Shown here in pieces: positions 38,426-47,432 of a stretch of DNA of 64,000 nucleotides. The notes under the pieces are model-generated. The model was not told the origin of the DNA. It made no database searches and saw only the letters and a list, made by a program, of their open reading frames with translations. Position 1 is the first letter of the stretch; the number at the start of each line of letters is the position of its first letter. Source of the DNA: DALYJJ01 sp031969915. Lineage in GTDB: Bacteria > Acidobacteriota > Terriglobia > Bryobacterales > Bryobacteraceae. The translations under genes were made by a program, and so were the position numbers. The stretch covers positions 1-64,000 of the forward strand of contig DALYJJ010000020.1 in NCBI GenBank assembly GCA_031969915.1. The letters are read 5' to 3'.

Positions 38426-40411
38426 TCAGAACGACCATAACATGCTGGCGAAGCCGGTGTGCGCCCGGTAGTTCTGCAAAGCCGAAAAATCTTCGCGGTA
38501 TCGGTAGAACTGGTAGCCGAAGTTCAGGCGAAGGCGGGTATGCAGGGGGATCGAGAGGCGGGCTTGGGGGGAATCGAAGGCCAGGGGGAAGACCTGGGCG
38601 TTGACCAGGAAAAGCGGAGCGCCAGTCGCCGATGGGCTCGGGATGGCGAGCGCGCGGCGATTGTCGCCGACGTCCTGAACGCGGGTGTAGCCGAGGAAGA
38701 GATCGGCCCGCTTCCCGATCTGAAAGCGCGAGCTGAGGCTTCCGGTGTGGATGTTGCTGAGGTAGAGCGAACCGTGGGACGTGACCAGGTTGCGCTCGAA
38801 GAAGTAGGCGAGCGCGGTAAGGGTGTCCAGGTGGAGCTTGCTGTAGGAGGCGTCGAAGGAGACCCAGGGGCGCGGAGTCCAGGAGGCGTCGGTGGAGTAG
38901 TTGCGCTGGCGCGAACTGTGCGAACTGAGGGAGACGGAGTTGGTGTTGTAGAGCGTGCGGGCGAGCGCGGAGAGAAAGAGCGTGCCGCGGCGGTACTGGA
39001 TGCGGCCCCCGAGGGCATGGTAGTTGCGCTCCGAGATGGGATAGAAGGCGCGGTTCGCACGGCCGAGTTCGGCATCGAGAACGACGGTGACCGGAGCGAT
39101 GGGGGAGAAGCGCACCCCGGCGACGCCGGTGTTGAGGGTGTTGTCCTGGACGGCGGGCACGCGGTCGAGGAAGGGGCCGGCGGCGACCTGCTCGACGGAG
39201 CGGATGCGGCGGTCAGTGAGCCGCTGACCGGTGAAGAAGGTGAAGCGGCGGGAGGGGCGATAGACGAAATCAAGGGAGCTGGTGAACGCGCGAATGCCGA
39301 GGTACTGGAAGGAGAGGAAGTCGTCGGTGAGCGTGCCGTTGTCGAGTTGGCGCAGGGAAGCGTCGCCATCGATGCGGGTGTGGTGGTAGGCGACGTGGTG
39401 TGTGATGGTGAAGGCGCTGCGCGGGAGGAAGGTGAGGGTGAGATTGGCCGTGGTGACGGGGCGGCGGGCCTCGCCGGCGACAAGGATCTGGCGGTTGCGG
39501 GAGAAGCGGTCGATGCCCGTTGCGGACTCGTCGAAGAGGAAGTTGCGGCGGCCGCCGGAGTAGGTGAAGCGGGCGTTGATGGCGAGAATCTCGCTGGTCT
39601 CGCGCGCGAGGGCGAGGCGCCAGGAGGGCGTGTTGCCGTGGTAGGGCTCATCGCGCCGGAAGGTGGTGAGGCGGGCGGGGCCTGCGACCTGGCCGGAGGC
39701 GTTGAAGCGTGTGTCTTCGCGGAAGTTCTCCCACACACGGGACCAGTGGAACCGGTACCCGGCGGCACGGACTTCACCGCCCACGCGGTATTCGTTGTAC
39801 AGGCGGCGGACGTCGGAGAAGAGCGGAAACTCGGCGCCGCGGGAATCGAAGAGCTGGACGGTGGAGAGAGCGGGGCCGTCCTGGTTGTTGCGGGAGTAGC
39901 CGAGGAAGAACCGGAAGTTGGAAGTGGGCAGCAGGGTGAGGTCATGGTCCTGCAAGCGCCGCGAGGTGTTCATGGCATGCAGGCCGTTGGCGATGGTCAG
40001 GCCGGGATTGAAGAAGGCGTTGAGGCGCCAGGTGAGGTCGTACTGGTAGAGGCGGTTCTTCCCGATGCGGAGGGTGGCCAGTTGGTAGGGATCGTTGCCC
40101 AGGCCTTGGGTATTGAGGAGGAGTTCATCGAACCAGCCCCCACGGCCTTCGCGCGAGTGGATGGAGAGGCGGGAGGAGAGCAGGCGGACGCCGTTGCCGA
40201 AGTTAACGTCGCTGCGGTACTTGCCGAGGTTGCCGTTGACGTCATGGAAGCGGTAGCCGGTTTCGAAGGCGTTGACGATGTTGTAGCCGCCGGCGGTTTC
40301 GCCGCGGGCCGCGCCAACGCGCTCCGGCGTGGGTGCGACGGGCGGTTGGGCGAGCAGTGCGGCGGGGATGAGCGCGAGCAGGGTCTTCGTCATCATCGGC
40401 GTAGTCGTCAT
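38426..40411 (-). CDS. Large outer-membrane beta-barrel, MtrB/PioB-like
   Basis: About 661 residues from the ATG at 40411, six bases after the stop of the decaheme cytochrome; ATGs at 40396 and 40393 are alternatives. A signal peptide (MMTKTLLALIPAALLAQ) precedes a long run of amphipathic strands (FRFFLGYSRNNQDGP, YRFHWSRVWENFREDTRFN, RRFTFFTGQRLTDRRI) ending in the terminal aromatic MLWSF that directs outer-membrane insertion. The size and adjacency to a decaheme cytochrome match porin-cytochrome conduits such as MtrAB and DmsEF, in which the barrel sheathes the cytochrome. The sequence itself is divergent, so the family call rests largely on context. Confidence 0.75.
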   Translation of the reverse strand: MTTTPMMTKTLLALIPAALLAQPPVAPTPERVGAARGETAGGYNIVNAFETGYRFHDVNGNLGKYRSDVNFGNGVRLLSSRLSIHSREGRGGWFDELLLNTQGLGNDPYQLATLRIGKNRLYQYDLTWRLNAFFNPGLTIANGLHAMNTSRRLQDHDLTLLPTSNFRFFLGYSRNNQDGPALSTVQLFDSRGAEFPLFSDVRRLYNEYRVGGEVRAAGYRFHWSRVWENFREDTRFNASGQVAGPARLTTFRRDEPYHGNTPSWRLALARETSEILAINARFTYSGGRRNFLFDESATGIDRFSRNRQILVAGEARRPVTTANLTLTFLPRSAFTITHHVAYHHTRIDGDASLRQLDNGTLTDDFLSFQYLGIRAFTSSLDFVYRPSRRFTFFTGQRLTDRRIRSVEQVAAGPFLDRVPAVQDNTLNTGVAGVRFSPIAPVTVVLDAELGRANRAFYPISERNYHALGGRIQYRRGTLFLSALARTLYNTNSVSLSSHSSRQRNYSTDASWTPRPWVSFDASYSKLHLDTLTALAYFFERNLVTSHGSLYLSNIHTGSLSSRFQIGKRADLFLGYTRVQDVGDNRRALAIPSPSATGAPLFLVNAQVFPLAFDSPQARLSIPLHTRLRLNFGYQFYRYREDFSALQNYRAHTGFASMLWSF

Positions 40412-40416
40412 CGGCG

Positions 40417-41322
40417 TCAGCGAAGGAACTGCGGGCTCGAGTTCGAACCGTGGATCCGGACGTGGCACAGCGTACAGTTCTGGTACTTGGGGTCGGCCAT
40501 GTTGTGCGAGGCGGATTGGATCTTGACGCCGTCGCCCTGGCGGCCGAAGTTGCCGCCGCCGTTGTGGCATTCCAGGCAGAGCGTGAATACCGCCGGGCGG
40601 CGCAACAGGCGGGCGTTCATGGAGCCATGGGGCGCATGGCAGCTTTCGCAGCCGTCGACGCGCACGGCGGGGTGTTCAAAGGCGAAGGGGCCGCGCTGGT
40701 TCTGATGGCACTTGAGGCAGGGCTGCTCATTGCCGAGGGCCTGGGTGACCATGCGCGGGCGGACACCCATGCGCCAGGTCGGTGCATCGGCGCCGTGCGG
40801 GTTGTGGCAGTCGGTGCAGGTCATGAAGCCCTCGTTGACGCGGTGTTTGACGGGCATGTTGAACTGGGCCCGGATCGAGGGATGGCACTGGTAGCACAAG
40901 GTGGTCTGGTCCTTGGCGAGGAGGTTCTTGAGCGAGGCGGGGCGGTGGATAGAGTGGCAGTTGGTGCAAACGACATCGGCCTGGGTATGGTCCGAGCGGC
41001 GGATGTTGGCGCGGGAGAGATTGTTCTGGTGGCAGCGCAGACAGTTGTCGAGGGTCTGCTGGGGTGCCAGTTGGGAGAACGCCACGATGGTGGCCTTTCC
41101 GCCGCGCGCTTCGACATGTGCTTTCCCTGGGCCGTGGCAGCTCTCACAGCCCTGGTTCTCCGGCTTGGCGGCGCCGGCGGCCGTGGAGCGATAGTGCGGG
41201 TTCTTGAAGAAGTTCAGGTTGACGTCGGGATGGCAGGTGCGGCAGACGGCGCTGCCGACGTAGCCGGTTTGCGAGGCGAGCGAAAGGGAGGACAGAAAGA
41301 GAGTAAGGATCCCCACCCGCAT
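40417..41322 (-). CDS. Decaheme c-type cytochrome, DmsE/MtrA-like
   Basis: Periplasmic multiheme protein of 301 residues from the ATG at 41322, chosen because it opens a signal peptide (MRVGILTLFLSSLSLASQ). Ten heme-binding CxxCH motifs are counted: CRTCH, CESCH, CLRCH, CTNCH, CYQCH, CTDCH, CLKCH, CESCH, CLECH, CTLCH. The order and length (about 300 residues) match the DmsE/MtrA/PioA family that carries electrons through an outer-membrane barrel. The C-terminal HGSNSSPQFLR end is typical. It sits directly upstream of the barrel gene, on the same strand. The direction of electron flow (out to minerals or in from iron) cannot be told from the sequence. Confidence 0.93.
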   Translation of the reverse strand: MRVGILTLFLSSLSLASQTGYVGSAVCRTCHPDVNLNFFKNPHYRSTAAGAAKPENQGCESCHGPGKAHVEARGGKATIVAFSQLAPQQTLDNCLRCHQNNLSRANIRRSDHTQADVVCTNCHSIHRPASLKNLLAKDQTTLCYQCHPSIRAQFNMPVKHRVNEGFMTCTDCHNPHGADAPTWRMGVRPRMVTQALGNEQPCLKCHQNQRGPFAFEHPAVRVDGCESCHAPHGSMNARLLRRPAVFTLCLECHNGGGNFGRQGDGVKIQSASHNMADPKYQNCTLCHVRIHGSNSSPQFLR

Positions 41323-41391
41323 CAGACTATGGCGCACTGTCTCATGATAGGGGACGGGCCGGGGAAACAAGTGCTAAATGATCCGGGACAA

Positions 41392-41428
41392 GAAAAAAGG
41401 GGCGGGCGACCCGAAGGTGCGCCCGCCC
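41392..41428 (-). terminator. Rho-independent terminator of the Tad/outer-membrane protein unit
   Basis: On the minus strand, GGGCGGGCG-type arms (9 bp) with an inner ACC/GGT stem and a TTCG loop, one bulged base, are followed by TTTTTT. It lies just after the stop of the small outer-membrane protein and before the cytochrome gene, so the cytochrome-barrel pair is likely a separate transcript. Confidence 0.92.
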
Positions 41429-41441
41429 GACGGGTTCGGCC

Positions 41442-42098
41442 TCAGAAGAGGAAGGTCAGGCCGAAGAGTGGAACGAGGTTATGAATCCAGCCGCTGGCGA
41501 TCCGAGCGCCCGGCGCGGCGGCGATTACATCCTTCGGGAACTGGCTGAAGTAGTCCCGAACTTCGAAGCGCACGCCGATCTTGTTCGAGACCTTGACTTT
41601 CACGCCGGCCCCAAACGTGACCATCGGAACCACCTGCCGGGTCTGCGTCAGCAGGGCGTAGTTTTGCAGGGGCTGAAAGACGACTTCGGCGCCCGTGCCT
41701 TCGTACATCTTGACGCCGCCGCCCCCAAGAAAGAAGGGGCGGACGCGGGCGCCCAGCGGCCTGAAGTGGACCACGAGGTCGTAGTGAATGGCATGGGAGC
41801 GGCCGCTGAAGGAGGCCTTCTGGCCCGCTCCCGACAGTTCCATGGTGTTGTTCTGGTAGGTGTAGCGGAACTCGCCGCTCACATACCGGTACATGTTCTG
41901 GCCGACGTAGGCGGTGGCGGCGAAGGACGGCTTAAACTTCGCTTCCACGGAGCCGGTGGCATTGGTGACGTCCTTGTTGGTGTAGAGGCTGCCGCCACCC
42001 CCGGCGCCGAATTCAAAGCGCTGGGCGCGGGCCGCGCCGGGGAGGGCGACGGCCGCCGCGAGTGACAAGATCGCCGAAAAAAGAGTACGAGAGGTCAT
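41442..42098 (-). CDS. Small outer-membrane beta-barrel protein
   Basis: Protein of 218 residues with a signal peptide (MTSRTLFSAILSLAAAVALPGAARA), alternating hydrophobic strands (QRFEFGAGGGGSLYTN, VSGEFRYTYQNNTMEL, YDLVVHFRPLGARVRPFFLG) and the terminal aromatic LTFLF. This is an eight-stranded OmpA/OmpW-like barrel typical of acidobacterial porin-like proteins. It has no enzymatic residues. It follows the large propeller gene by 12 bp and is closed by a strong terminator. Confidence 0.82.
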   Translation of the reverse strand: MTSRTLFSAILSLAAAVALPGAARAQRFEFGAGGGGSLYTNKDVTNATGSVEAKFKPSFAATAYVGQNMYRYVSGEFRYTYQNNTMELSGAGQKASFSGRSHAIHYDLVVHFRPLGARVRPFFLGGGGVKMYEGTGAEVVFQPLQNYALLTQTRQVVPMVTFGAGVKVKVSNKIGVRFEVRDYFSQFPKDVIAAAPGARIASGWIHNLVPLFGLTFLF

Positions 42099-42110
42099 GG
42101 GTCTCCTGCC

Positions 42111-45100
42111 TCAGTCGATGACACGCAGGGAGAGCGTGGTCGACACGCCGCCCTGCCGGATGACGAGCGGCACGCTCATCCCCAACGGCACCGTGGGCGG
42201 AATGGATACGTTGATTTGGTAGACGCCTACTTCGCCCGGCGTGAGGCCGGCGAAGAGCACGGGAAGCTCCACCCCGCCGAGTTCGACGGTGGGTTCGACC
42301 ACAGCGACGCTCAGGGGGTTCTGGGGCGCCGCGTTGCCCGCTTCCACCGCGGGTGCGGTCCGGCCCAAGCCCGTGAGGTAGATGGCCAGGGTGTCCTCAC
42401 CGCGGTGGACCGGGTTCGAAAGCGTGACCAGAGCGTTGTTCTTCGCACGCGTCACGGTCGGGAGATCGGTCAGCGGCCCGGCGGTTCCGCTGCGGAACAC
42501 GGCGGGGGCGCCGGGAAGAACGGTGAAGTTAAAGCTGTCGGAGACGCCGCCCGGGGTCCGCAGCACCATCGTCACGTTTCCTTCCGCGGTGAAAGGAAGT
42601 TGGGCGTTGATCTGGGTGGGAGACACGAGCACCATCGGCACGGGCTGGCCATTTACGGTGAGGCAGCTTTCGCCGAGCGCCGTAGGCAGGGGCCGCTCCC
42701 GGCTGGCGATGTTGACTACGCTCAGGTCGCGGCCGCCCACGCGAATCAGGCCGCCAGGAGCGACCGGGCGGTTCCCGTCGGCGGCATTGACGATCGATTC
42801 GATGCGCGGTACGGCGACCGAAGCGTCATAGCTCCAGGGCAGAACGGTAAACCCGGACGTGGTGAGGTTGATGATCGCCGAGCGGCTGTAGAGCGGCGCC
42901 AGCGACCGCGTGAAGACGGCGCCCGTGGTTCCGAGCACCGGCGCTTCCACCAGGCGCGTCGCTCGAGTCGAGGAGGTGGACAGATCGACGCGGTGAATCA
43001 GGCCCGGGCTCGCCGGGGTGGCCGCGGTGGTGCGCAGTCCGCCCTGGTCGATGAACGCGAACCCGGACGACACGCCGGCGGTGACGCCGAAGTCGCGCAC
43101 GCGAACGAGAGACGAGTTCAGCAGGCTGTTGCCCACCACGTAGAAGTCAAGGCTCGAAGCGGCGACGGCGCCCGAGGCGGCGGCCGAATCCTTGCGCGCC
43201 ACGGTGAAGGTGTCGACGTTCGCGTTGTACAGAAGGAACGTGCCGTCCGCCTGGGCGGCGATGATGGTCGAGCCGTTGGGTGAACCGACCAGCATCGTGT
43301 TCAGGTTGATGTTGTTCTCGAAAACACCCAGGGTGGGCAATTCGGTGGCCGTACGGCTTGCCAGATCGATCCGGTCGATCTTGTGGACGCCTGCGGCCGA
43401 ACGGACCGCGGCCAGGATGCCGTTGGCACTGGCGGCGATCGAACGCGGATAGTGGCCGCCGGGGAAGCGGATGGGCTGCTGCGCTTCGAGCGTTTCGAGA
43501 TCGAACACGTTGGCGATTTGAGAGTTGTCGTTGCCCACCAGCAGGTAACGCCGGTCGAAGGTGGCGGTCATCTGGGTGGGCGTGTTGCCGGTGCGCAAAG
43601 TCGCAATCAGGTTGTAGGTGCGGGCGTCGTAGACCAGCACCTGGTTGGTGTCCTGGCGCAGGACGAAGAAGCGGTCGCGCGTGGGGTCGGGCAGCACGTC
43701 CACCAGCTTGCCGGGCACGTTCATCAGGGTGCCCCGCTGATCGGGTTCCTGCATGTTGATCAGCAGCCGGACGTCCTTCACAAGGTTCACGGCCTGCTGG
43801 CTGGCGATGCGCAGAAGACCCTGGGTGGTGCCGCGCTGGTTCTGGAACACGTTGGGATCGACGCTGACCCGCACCACGGCGGGTGTCCGTCCGGATTGCG
43901 GCGTCACGGAGACGCCGGGCACCAGCGAGGCGATCGCAAAGTCGGTCGCACCGCCGCCCGGGTTCGCAATCACGATCTCCTGGGTGGCCACGCGGCGGTC
44001 GCAGAAGTTACCGCGAAAGACGAGGTCTTCCACCGAAGCGGCAACCCGGTGGTGTTGGGACAAAGAGCCCACCGGCAGGATCATCACACCGCTGTCGGAA
44101 ATGGCGTACATCGTGTTGCCGTCGGAACTGAGCACGCTCTTACCCGCCAGGTTCTCGGGAAGCAACAACCGTTCGCGGACCGCGAGGTTATCGGCGTCGG
44201 TGACCTGGAGGACGGGGATCGCGGCGGTGGGCGACGGCGTGCCGCTCCCGCCGGTGGGGGTCGTGGCGCCGCCCGGCGTGCTCTGGGTGACTTGCGCGTA
44301 GATCAGATTCCGGGCCGCGTCGATGGCGTGGCTGCCCACGTTCAGAGTGCCGGCCGGATCCGGGAACTGGGCCAGGAGACCCCTGTTGTCGAACATCGCC
44401 CAGCCGGCGAGGTAGTAAGAGCCGTCCGCCGGCGCGCTGATCGCGCGCGGCCCGAGGGGCGGCGAGGAAGTGTATCCGGTTCCCCACAGGCGGCGGCCAT
44501 CCACTTCGTAGGTGAAGAGAATCGTGTCGGTAACGCCGAAAATCCGCCGCCCGTCGCCGGAGGCCACGATCGAAGCCGCGACAATCTGAGGCGGGTAGTT
44601 GTTGGCGGGCTGCGGCAGGGTCTTGGCACTCACGTTGGCCACCGTGTCGAGCGCCTGCACCGTCCCCAGGACCGGATCGAACAGCAGAAACTCGCCCGTG
44701 GTGACGACCAGAGCCAGCCCGTCGTTGCCAAACGCCACCCCCAGCGGGGGCAAGGCCAGTGCAAAGGTCTGCCGGCCGCTCGTGGTGAGGTCGATCAACG
44801 TCAGGGCGTTGCGGGGCGCATTCGGAGCCGCGAAGTTACCGAAATGCGTCACCACCAAAAACCGGCGGTCCGGAGACAGGGCGAGGGAACTCGGCTGCGA
44901 GGCGACGTTGAGAGACGTCTGCACGGAGCCGTCCGCGATCGAGACGACCTCGATGCGGTTCGCCGTGAAGTTCGCGACGTAGAGTACGCCGCGCGACTCG
45001 TCGAGCGCCAGGTCGGCTCCCTGGCCGCCAATCGAGACCACCTTGCCGAACGTCCCGGCGAGAGCGGGCGACAGGGCCGCCAGAAGAATAGCGACGCCAA

Positions 45101-45155
45101 ACCACGTGCCGGCCTGAGCCAGCAGATTAGCCGCGCGAAACAGATTGCTCTTCAT
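42111..45155 (-). CDS. Secreted beta-propeller protein with Solibacter-type C-terminal domain
   Basis: Protein of 1014 residues from the ATG at 45155 (GGGAG eight bases upstream) with a long signal peptide (LAQAGTWFGVAILLAALSPALA). Two YVTN-like propeller regions are seen, about 25-330 (LDESRGVLYVANFTANRIEV) and about 480-740 (VYDARTYNLIATLRTGNTPT). From about 800 comes a Solibacter-type C-terminal domain: RIESIVNAADGNRPVAPGGL, VLVSPTQINAQLPF, LFAGLTPGEVGVYQINVSIP. I recognise this as TIGR03437-like, which supports the taxonomic guess. It probably acts on the cell surface, perhaps with the Tad pilus encoded upstream. Confidence 0.85.
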   Translation of the reverse strand: MKSNLFRAANLLAQAGTWFGVAILLAALSPALAGTFGKVVSIGGQGADLALDESRGVLYVANFTANRIEVVSIADGSVQTSLNVASQPSSLALSPDRRFLVVTHFGNFAAPNAPRNALTLIDLTTSGRQTFALALPPLGVAFGNDGLALVVTTGEFLLFDPVLGTVQALDTVANVSAKTLPQPANNYPPQIVAASIVASGDGRRIFGVTDTILFTYEVDGRRLWGTGYTSSPPLGPRAISAPADGSYYLAGWAMFDNRGLLAQFPDPAGTLNVGSHAIDAARNLIYAQVTQSTPGGATTPTGGSGTPSPTAAIPVLQVTDADNLAVRERLLLPENLAGKSVLSSDGNTMYAISDSGVMILPVGSLSQHHRVAASVEDLVFRGNFCDRRVATQEIVIANPGGGATDFAIASLVPGVSVTPQSGRTPAVVRVSVDPNVFQNQRGTTQGLLRIASQQAVNLVKDVRLLINMQEPDQRGTLMNVPGKLVDVLPDPTRDRFFVLRQDTNQVLVYDARTYNLIATLRTGNTPTQMTATFDRRYLLVGNDNSQIANVFDLETLEAQQPIRFPGGHYPRSIAASANGILAAVRSAAGVHKIDRIDLASRTATELPTLGVFENNINLNTMLVGSPNGSTIIAAQADGTFLLYNANVDTFTVARKDSAAASGAVAASSLDFYVVGNSLLNSSLVRVRDFGVTAGVSSGFAFIDQGGLRTTAATPASPGLIHRVDLSTSSTRATRLVEAPVLGTTGAVFTRSLAPLYSRSAIINLTTSGFTVLPWSYDASVAVPRIESIVNAADGNRPVAPGGLIRVGGRDLSVVNIASRERPLPTALGESCLTVNGQPVPMVLVSPTQINAQLPFTAEGNVTMVLRTPGGVSDSFNFTVLPGAPAVFRSGTAGPLTDLPTVTRAKNNALVTLSNPVHRGEDTLAIYLTGLGRTAPAVEAGNAAPQNPLSVAVVEPTVELGGVELPVLFAGLTPGEVGVYQINVSIPPTVPLGMSVPLVIRQGGVSTTLSLRVID

Positions 45156-45363
45156 ACGAAGCTCCCAAAACTCCTTCTCCTCAAGCGAACCCACGGGCGC
45201 CGGACCAGCCGGGGCCACCCCGGGGGCCGCCGTTGCGGAGCCCGGCCCGGACAGGGCCGGCTACCGCCGTTTCAACAAGCGCCGGCGAGCGGCGCGGAAA
45301 ACTCTTGGATCGCGGGACCAGACTGGTTGCCAGTTTCCGTCCCGCGACCCGGGCCCTTCATCG
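45156..45363. other. GC-rich intergenic region with a hairpin
   Basis: This stretch separates the propeller gene from the 31-residue peptide gene. It holds an imperfect but strong hairpin at 45239-45262 (AGCC-GGCCC arms around a short loop) without a T-run. I looked for a c-di-GMP-type riboswitch because such elements precede surface genes in this group, but the conserved core bases are absent. No other gene is supported. Confidence 0.45.
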
Positions 45364-45459
45364 CTACTCCGCGTTCTGCTTTTTCCGGCGCAGGATGATG
45401 ACTCCCAGAAAGAGCGCGGCGATCACCGCGCAGACGATCCGAACCATCGAGCTATCCAT
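45364..45459 (-). CDS. 31-residue single-span membrane peptide
   Basis: Very short gene starting at the ATG 45459 with a strong AAGGAG ribosome site six bases upstream and ending with TAG. The product is MDSSMVRI, then a single hydrophobic span (VCAVIAALFLGVIIL), then a positively charged tail RRKKQNAE. It lies 32 bp after tadC on the same strand. It is not a Flp pilin: it lacks the prepilin cleavage G and the Glu-Tyr of the Flp motif. It could be a small partner of the TadBC platform. It is far below the length most gene callers accept, so it would be missed. Confidence 0.65.
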   Translation of the reverse strand: MDSSMVRIVCAVIAALFLGVIILRRKKQNAE

Positions 45460-45491
45460 GTGTGTCTCCTTTTCCTTCGAGTTGTCTCCGA

Positions 45492-46409
45492 CTACAGGTT
45501 GTTCATCATCGGGATCAGTTCCCGCATGATGCGCATGACGACCGGCCCCACCGTAACCACAAACAGTGAAGGCAAAATGCAGAAGAAGATCGGAAAGACG
45601 AGCTTGACGCCCAGCTTCGCCGCTTTTTCCTCGGCGATCTGCCGCGTCTGCACGCGCATGAAATCGGCGTGAGCGCGGAGGCTCTGGGCAATCCCCGTGC
45701 CGAACCGGTCAGCCTGGATGAGAACCGCTACCAGCTTTTTCAGGTCCTCGCACGAGGTGCGCTCGGCGAGGTTGCGCAGCGCGTCGACGCGCCGCTTGCC
45801 CGCCTTAAGCTCGAGGTTGACGAGCGTGAACTCCTCGGTGATCTCCGGGTGCGCATGCTCCAGTTCCTTGGCGACCTGAATGATCGCCTGGTCGAGGCCG
45901 AGTCCGCTTTCGACGCACACCACCATCAGGTCGAGTGCGTTGGGCAGTCCCTTGCCCAGCCGCTTCTGGCGCCGCTTCGACACGATACTCACAAACTCGT
46001 TGGGACCGAAGAAACCCATGCCCGCGGCAGCGAGAATGGCCAACATCTTGTTGGTCGGCTCAGCCGCCGAGCCGGCCACCAGAAGGCTCATCAACACCGG
46101 CAGCCCGATGCCGAACAGGACCTTCGATCCGTACAGCATTTTCAGAGCGTTCTGACTGCGGTAGCCGGCCTTGAACAGCCGCCTCTGCTGAACGTTGAGA
46201 TCCTTGGGCGAGGCCGGCAGAATATCGCCCAGCTTCTGTACCAGCTCGTGCAGGACCAGGCTGGGATGCGCGGGCGCCTCCTCGCGCTGCTGCATAATGC
46301 CGGCAACACGCTCGATCGCCTCCTTCGGCCGGACCCACATCTTGAGCCCGAGGGCGGCCATGCCGACGGCAACCACTAAAAAGATGGCGAAACTTAGGGC
46401 CTCGGTCAT
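45492..46409 (-). CDS. tadC: Tad pilus inner-membrane platform protein TadC
   Basis: Polytopic protein of 305 residues carrying the T2SSF domain (about 150-285: GLPNALDLMVVCVESGLGLD, QAIIQVAKELEHAHPEI, ERTSCEDLKKLVAVLIQADRFG). An N-terminal helix (LSFAIFLVVAVGMAALGLKMW) and a C-terminal helix (LVFPIFFCILPSLFVVTVGPVVM) bracket it. It pairs with TadB to form the platform on which pilin is assembled. Two bases separate it from tadB. Confidence 0.93.
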   Translation of the reverse strand: MTEALSFAIFLVVAVGMAALGLKMWVRPKEAIERVAGIMQQREEAPAHPSLVLHELVQKLGDILPASPKDLNVQQRRLFKAGYRSQNALKMLYGSKVLFGIGLPVLMSLLVAGSAAEPTNKMLAILAAAGMGFFGPNEFVSIVSKRRQKRLGKGLPNALDLMVVCVESGLGLDQAIIQVAKELEHAHPEITEEFTLVNLELKAGKRRVDALRNLAERTSCEDLKKLVAVLIQADRFGTGIAQSLRAHADFMRVQTRQIAEEKAAKLGVKLVFPIFFCILPSLFVVTVGPVVMRIMRELIPMMNNL

Positions 46410-46411
46410 AG

Positions 46412-47392
46412 CTAAACCTCGATGGAGACGATCTTGCGAATGATGCCGTATCCGATGAGCTGCAGCAGCACGGCCGCCAGGAGCATCATCTGGCCGGCCT
46501 CATCGGTGATAAAGAACTTCCCGTATTCCGGGTTGATAAAGGTGTTGAGAGCGGCCACGCCGGCCGGGATCATGGACAGGGCCGTGCCGGTCATCTTCCC
46601 GTGGGCGCTGATGGCGCGGATCTTGCCCCGCAGCTTGAACCGTTCGCGAATCACGTAGGCCAGCTTGTCGAGGATCTCTGCGAGGTTGCCGCCGGTCCGT
46701 TTCTGCAGCAGCACCGCCGACACGAAGAAGTGCACGTCCAGCGACGGGATCCGCTTGCCGAGCTTCTGCAGGGCGGTCTCGAGCGGCAACCCGAGGTTGT
46801 GCTCCTCGAACGTGCGCCGGAACTCGCCGGAGAGAGGCTCCTGGAACTCGCGGTGGATCATCTCGAGCGACACCGAGAAGGCGTGCCCGGCGCGCATCGA
46901 ACGCGCCACAAACTCAAGGGAATCCGGAAACAGCTCTTCAAACTTGTACAGCCGCTTGGCGCGCTTGCGCAGCACGTGCATGAGCGGCAGAGCGCCAAGC
47001 GCAAAGGCGACGAAGATGGCGAACTGCCGGTGCGAACTGGGCAGCGCAACCCAACCCACCGCGTACCCGGCCAGGAAGAAGCCCAGGCAGGCGTGCATGA
47101 AGCGCGCTACCTTCCAGCGCAGGCCGGCCTGCTCCAACAAGGTCTGAAGCCGCTCCTCCAAGTCGAGCTTGGTCAGGAGGCGGCGCACCAACTTGCCCGT
47201 GGACACATCCTCCTGCTCGAGCAGCGCCGGTCCCCGGCTCGCCTTCTTGCCCTTTTCGGCGGTCTTCGGCCCGCCCATCAGGCGGCTCTTGAATTTCTCG
47301 GCGTCCTTGGACCGGAAGGCCTTGGAAACCAGCAGCCAGGTGCCCAGACAAACGGCCCAAGCGATGACGGCGATGAGTAGGAAGTCAGTCAT
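46412..47392 (-). CDS. tadB: Tad pilus inner-membrane platform protein TadB
   Basis: Protein of 326 residues with an N-terminal helix, a central T2SSF domain (about 150-280: FPDSLEFVARSMRAGHAFSV, LPLETALQKLGKRIPSLDVH, LQKRTGGNLAEILDKLAYVI) and C-terminal helices (FITDEAGQMMLLAAVLLQLIGYG). The charged KFKSRLMGGPKTAEKGKKAS stretch near the N-terminus is typical for the cytoplasmic part. It lies between cpaF and tadC, in the standard Tad order. Confidence 0.93.
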   Translation of the reverse strand: MTDFLLIAVIAWAVCLGTWLLVSKAFRSKDAEKFKSRLMGGPKTAEKGKKASRGPALLEQEDVSTGKLVRRLLTKLDLEERLQTLLEQAGLRWKVARFMHACLGFFLAGYAVGWVALPSSHRQFAIFVAFALGALPLMHVLRKRAKRLYKFEELFPDSLEFVARSMRAGHAFSVSLEMIHREFQEPLSGEFRRTFEEHNLGLPLETALQKLGKRIPSLDVHFFVSAVLLQKRTGGNLAEILDKLAYVIRERFKLRGKIRAISAHGKMTGTALSMIPAGVAALNTFINPEYGKFFITDEAGQMMLLAAVLLQLIGYGIIRKIVSIEV

Positions 47393-47432
47393 GGTCTACC
47401 TCGATCCGCTTTTGCCGCATTTGTCGCCACAC

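Noticed and set aside
45156..45363. Possible c-di-GMP riboswitch
   Set aside because: GC-rich hairpins are present but the conserved core bases of the GEMM class are not.
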